A stretch of DNA of 43,502 bases from assembly GCA_015056175.1 (NCBI GenBank), contig SVGT01000015.1:1-43502 (forward strand). The letters run 5' to 3'. Positions 41,328 through 43,502 of this stretch are shown one piece after another. The DNA is from Clostridiales bacterium. Lineage in GTDB: Bacteria > Bacillota > Clostridia > Christensenellales > Aristaeellaceae. Position 1 is the stretch's first letter, and each line of letters starts with the position of its first letter. Both the position numbers and the translations under genes were made by a program. The notes under the pieces are model-generated. The model ran no database searches. It was given only the letters and a program-made list of their open reading frames with translations, and was not told the origin of the DNA.

Positions 41328-41379
41328 CAAAATAACCTCCTTGTATGCACTTGATTTATGAACGATTCTTCTTACCGCC

Positions 41380-41408
41380 ATTATACACGTTCCTGGCGCT
41401 CATGGCAA
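41380..41408 (-). promoter_or_regulatory. Strong promoter of the GH20-like gene
   Basis: On the minus strand TTGCCA (41408-41403), 17 nt, TATAAT (41385-41380). Confidence 0.8.
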
Positions 41409-41475
41409 GACAAAGTATCAAATCCGTCCCCATGCATCAAAATGTGCCACATTCCCCGCTGCGCAGGCGCTTTTG

Positions 41476-41504
41476 TTGCCCGGGAAGGGAATCTGTGCTA
41501 TAAT
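41476..41504 (+). promoter_or_regulatory. Promoter of the HAD/EamA operon
   Basis: TTGCCC (41476-41481), 17 nt, TATAAT (41499-41504) with TGC just before, an extended -10 box. It lies back to back with the GH20 promoter, about 70 bp away. Confidence 0.8.
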
Positions 41505-41526
41505 CCCACACGAGGTGAAAAGTCGG

Positions 41527-42255
41527 ATGCACGAAAAGCTTCATGTGGACGCCGTCATTTTTGATAAGGACGGCACTTTGATGGATTTTGACGCCTTTTG
41601 GGTCACGCTGTCCCGCATCGCGCTGACTGACGTGGTACGCACGCTTCATCAGCCCGAAGCGCTGACAGATACCATGCTGGAAGTCTTTGGCGTAAAGGAC
41701 GGAAAAGCGGATATCAACGGCATTCTGTGCAAGGGCACCTATCAGGAAATGGCAGAAGCGGTGCAGCAGGTTCTGCAGGAGCACGGCTGCCCGGCGGAGG
41801 ACGCTCTGATCGAAAACATGGTGCTGGACGCCTACAACCGCAACGCCCATCTGGGTGCGGTGGAGCCCGCCTGCGCAGACCTGCGCGGCGTGCTTGTGAC
41901 GCTGAAAAAACAGGGCAAGAAGATCGCCCTGGTAACTACGGACAATGCCCCGATCACCCGCATGTGCCTGGACAATCTGGGCATTGCGGACCTGTTTGAC
42001 GCCGTGTACACCGACGACGGCGTATGGCCTCCCAAGCCCGATCCCGCAGCAGCCATGGATCTGTGCCGGCGCATGGGTCTTGCGCCTGACCGCGTGGTCA
42101 TGGTAGGCGATACCATGACGGACGTGCGCTTTGCCCGCAACAGCGGCTTGAAGGCGGTTGCCGTCACCAAGCACGAGGAACGCAGACCGTTTCTTGCGCA
42201 GCACGCCGATTATGTGCTGTACGATGTATCCGAGCTTATCAACATGCTGGATTAA
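41527..42255 (+). CDS. HAD-superfamily hydrolase (phosphoglycolate phosphatase-like)
   Basis: A 242-residue HAD phosphatase. Motif I is DKDGT (Asp13 nucleophile, Asp15 acid), motif II is TTDNAP, motif III Lys is in PPKPDP, and motif IV is GDTMTD. A helical cap sits between I and II (subclass C1), as in phosphoglycolate phosphatase and PpaX. It dephosphorylates a small phosphorylated metabolite in the cytoplasm; the substrate cannot be told. GAGGTGAA precedes the ATG. The EamA transporter starts 12 nt after its stop, so the two are one operon. That pairing could link dephosphorylation to export, but this is conjecture. Confidence 0.87.
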   Translation: MHEKLHVDAVIFDKDGTLMDFDAFWVTLSRIALTDVVRTLHQPEALTDTMLEVFGVKDGKADINGILCKGTYQEMAEAVQQVLQEHGCPAEDALIENMVLDAYNRNAHLGAVEPACADLRGVLVTLKKQGKKIALVTTDNAPITRMCLDNLGIADLFDAVYTDDGVWPPKPDPAAAMDLCRRMGLAPDRVVMVGDTMTDVRFARNSGLKAVAVTKHEERRPFLAQHADYVLYDVSELINMLD

Positions 42256-42267
42256 CAGGAGAATAAA

Positions 42268-43221
42268 ATGTTCGTAGGTCTTCTTTCCGGCCTGACCTGG
42301 GCTGCCGAAACGGTGCTCATGGGCGTCGTACTGGCCATGTCCCCTTTCTTTTCCACCCCGCAGGCCATCGCCATTGCGCCTTTTGCAGCCACTTTTCTTC
42401 ATGATGCCTTTTCCGCGCTGAGCCTGTTTGTGTACAACGCACTGCGCAGCAAGCTGAAGGGTTTTTTCCGCATTTTTACCAAGCCGGATTGCAAATGGCT
42501 GGTGCTGGGCGCTGCCATCGGCGGCCCCATCGGCATGACGGGCTACACCATGGCTGTCAACTTCATGGGCGCCTCCGTCGGCGCAGTGGCTACCGCCGTC
42601 TACCCCGCCATCGGCACCGTGCTGGCCTTCATCTTCCTCAAGGAGCGGGTGCGCTGGTATCAGTGGGGGTTCCTGCTGCTCACGCTGCTGGGCGTGTACG
42701 GACTGAGCTACTCGCCGGAGGTCAGCGTAACCAATTTCTGGCTGGGGCTGCTGGGCGCGTTCATGTGCGCCTTTGGCTGGGGCACCTCCACGGTGATCCT
42801 GACCAAATGCCTGAAGGACCCGGATATGGACGAAAGCTATGTGCTGACCCTCCGCCAGAGCGTATCCGCCCTCGCATACGGCGTCATCATCCTGCCCCTG
42901 CTGCGGGGCTGGAATGTTATCCCTACTCTGTTTACCCGGGAAGCGCCGCTGCTGATCCCCGCACTCGTCGGCTCCGCGCTGTTTGCCACCTGGTCCTATC
43001 TGCTTTACTACGTATCTCTCAACAAGATCGGCGCAGCCAAGACCATGGCGTTGAACGTGACCTACCCTGCCTGGGCCATCCTGCTGTCCGTGCTCCTGTT
43101 CCGGGATACCGCCATGCTGACCCCCTTCAATTTGCTGTGCACCGCCACGGTTGTGATCTGCGGCATTCTGGCCGCCTGCGATATCACACAGCTCTTTGGC
43201 AAAAAGACGCCGCAGCTCTAA
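42268..43221 (+). CDS. EamA/DMT family permease
   Basis: A 317-residue inner-membrane transporter with about 10 hydrophobic segments in two EamA repeats. Repeat one ends GASVGAVATAVYPAIGTVLAF plus IFLKERVRWYQW; repeat two ends IGAAKTMALNVTYPAWAILL plus FRD. Each has the proline near the end of the fourth helix that is typical for the drug/metabolite transporter family. Relatives export amino acids or other metabolites. AGGAGA lies before the ATG, 12 nt after the HAD gene. A hairpin terminator follows within 4 nt. Cargo unknown. Confidence 0.87.
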   Translation: MFVGLLSGLTWAAETVLMGVVLAMSPFFSTPQAIAIAPFAATFLHDAFSALSLFVYNALRSKLKGFFRIFTKPDCKWLVLGAAIGGPIGMTGYTMAVNFMGASVGAVATAVYPAIGTVLAFIFLKERVRWYQWGFLLLTLLGVYGLSYSPEVSVTNFWLGLLGAFMCAFGWGTSTVILTKCLKDPDMDESYVLTLRQSVSALAYGVIILPLLRGWNVIPTLFTREAPLLIPALVGSALFATWSYLLYYVSLNKIGAAKTMALNVTYPAWAILLSVLLFRDTAMLTPFNLLCTATVVICGILAACDITQLFGKKTPQL

Positions 43222-43224
43222 TGC

Positions 43225-43264
43225 AAACACCGCCTCCTTCACCAGAAAAGAGGCGGTGTTTTGT
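43225..43264 (+). terminator. Terminator of the HAD/EamA operon
   Basis: AAACACCGCCTC and GAGGCGGTGTTTT pair over 12 bp with a 13-nt loop, then TGTTG. Confidence 0.82.
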
Positions 43265-43276
43265 TGTCCGGAATAC

Positions 43277-43305
43277 AAAAACCCCTCTTCCCGGAGGAAG
43301 AGGGG
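43277..43305 (-). terminator. Terminator of the gap gene
   Basis: CCCCTCTTCC (43282-43291), loop CGGA, GGAAGAGGGG; on the minus strand the stem is followed at once by TTTTT. It lies 58 nt past the gap stop codon. Confidence 0.85.
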
Positions 43306-43363
43306 CCATTTTTCATTGTCAGTTTCGACCGAAACGCTTACGCCCTTCAGTACTTGCTGCTGA

Positions 43364-43502
43364 TTAGTTCAGTTCGGCGAAGTACTTGATGGTGCGGACC
43401 ATCTGAGAGGTGTAGCTGTTCTCGTTGTCGTACCAGGACACGACCTGCACCTGATAGGTGTCTTCGTCGATCTTGGCGACCATGGTCTGGGTGGCATCGA
43501 AC
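43364..43502 (-). CDS. gap: Glyceraldehyde-3-phosphate dehydrogenase, C-terminal end
   Basis: Only the last 45 codons are in the window; the rest lies beyond base 43502. On the minus strand the frame reads [18 protein letters not shown] and IKYFAELN before TAA, the nearly invariant C-terminus of type I GAPDH. That Trp-Tyr-Asp-Asn-Glu-x-x-Tyr block packs the NAD+ site. It oxidises glyceraldehyde-3-phosphate, a product of the KDPG aldolase encoded at 29 kb, to 1,3-bisphosphoglycerate. A terminator follows. Identification is firm despite the short piece. Confidence 0.93.
   Translation of the reverse strand, partial: FDATQTMVAKIDEDTYQVQVVSWYDNENSYTSQMVRTIKYFAELN

Noticed and set aside
41437-43278. 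613-codon minus frame opposite the HAD and EamA genes
   Set aside because: Gln/His/Gly-rich shadow running across two real genes and a promoter.

Overview
The window reads as chromosomal DNA of an anaerobic, plant-polysaccharide-using member of class Clostridia (Bacillota). Support: good sigma-A promoters (TTGACA-17-TATAAT type), GGAGG ribosome sites, a glycyl-radical enzyme with its radical-SAM activase, an OhrR close to the Bacillus protein, GPH-type sugar symport, and AraC, MATE and U32 proteins of clostridial type. The DNA is fairly GC-rich, apart from one short AT-rich gene. The genus cannot be fixed from the sequence. No rRNA, tRNA, CRISPR array, transposase or integrase was seen.

Layout. 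1-3.6 kb: the end of a small Cro/C1-type regulator, an esterase plus flavoprotein pair, and a convergent condensation-fold acyltransferase. 3.7-12.9 kb: a surface-protein island. Three genes on + encode exported proteins, two of them with clear SipW-type (TasA/camelysin-like) signal peptides; facing them on - is a 1863-residue protein with a TasA-like head, GLUG/beta-helix and Ig-like repeats, an SSGGGGS linker and a C-terminal Hint (hedgehog/intein-fold) domain. 13.0-16.5 kb: a GH4 enzyme of the LplD type, an AT-rich MazG-like gene, and a U32-family protein. 16.5-20.1 kb: an Amidase_6-like protein, then a short glycyl-radical enzyme of unknown substrate with its activase. 20.2-23.8 kb: an OhrR/MarR regulator and two MATE exporters. 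23.8-30.8 kb: an AraC regulator divergent from a GPH sugar symporter, a GH2 enzyme with a Met-rich C-terminal extension, then KDPG aldolase and KDG kinase. 30.8-36.2 kb: an MFS transporter, a patatin, a GH43-like enzyme and a large glycosidase-like protein of unclear family. 36.3-43.5 kb: a secreted PL9-like pectate lyase, a small unknown protein, a GH20-like enzyme, a HAD phosphatase with an EamA transporter, and the 3' end of gap.

How the genes fit together. The PL9-like lyase would cut pectin outside the cell; sugars would enter through the GPH or MFS carrier; GH4, GH2, GH43 and GH20 enzymes would finish hydrolysis in the cytoplasm; KDG kinase and KDPG aldolase would take the uronate-derived product to pyruvate and glyceraldehyde-3-phosphate, the substrate of gap. 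The genes are scattered in short transcription units rather than one operon, so this is an inferred pathway. The TasA/SipW island with the Hint protein is the most unusual part. No SipW peptidase gene lies in the window.
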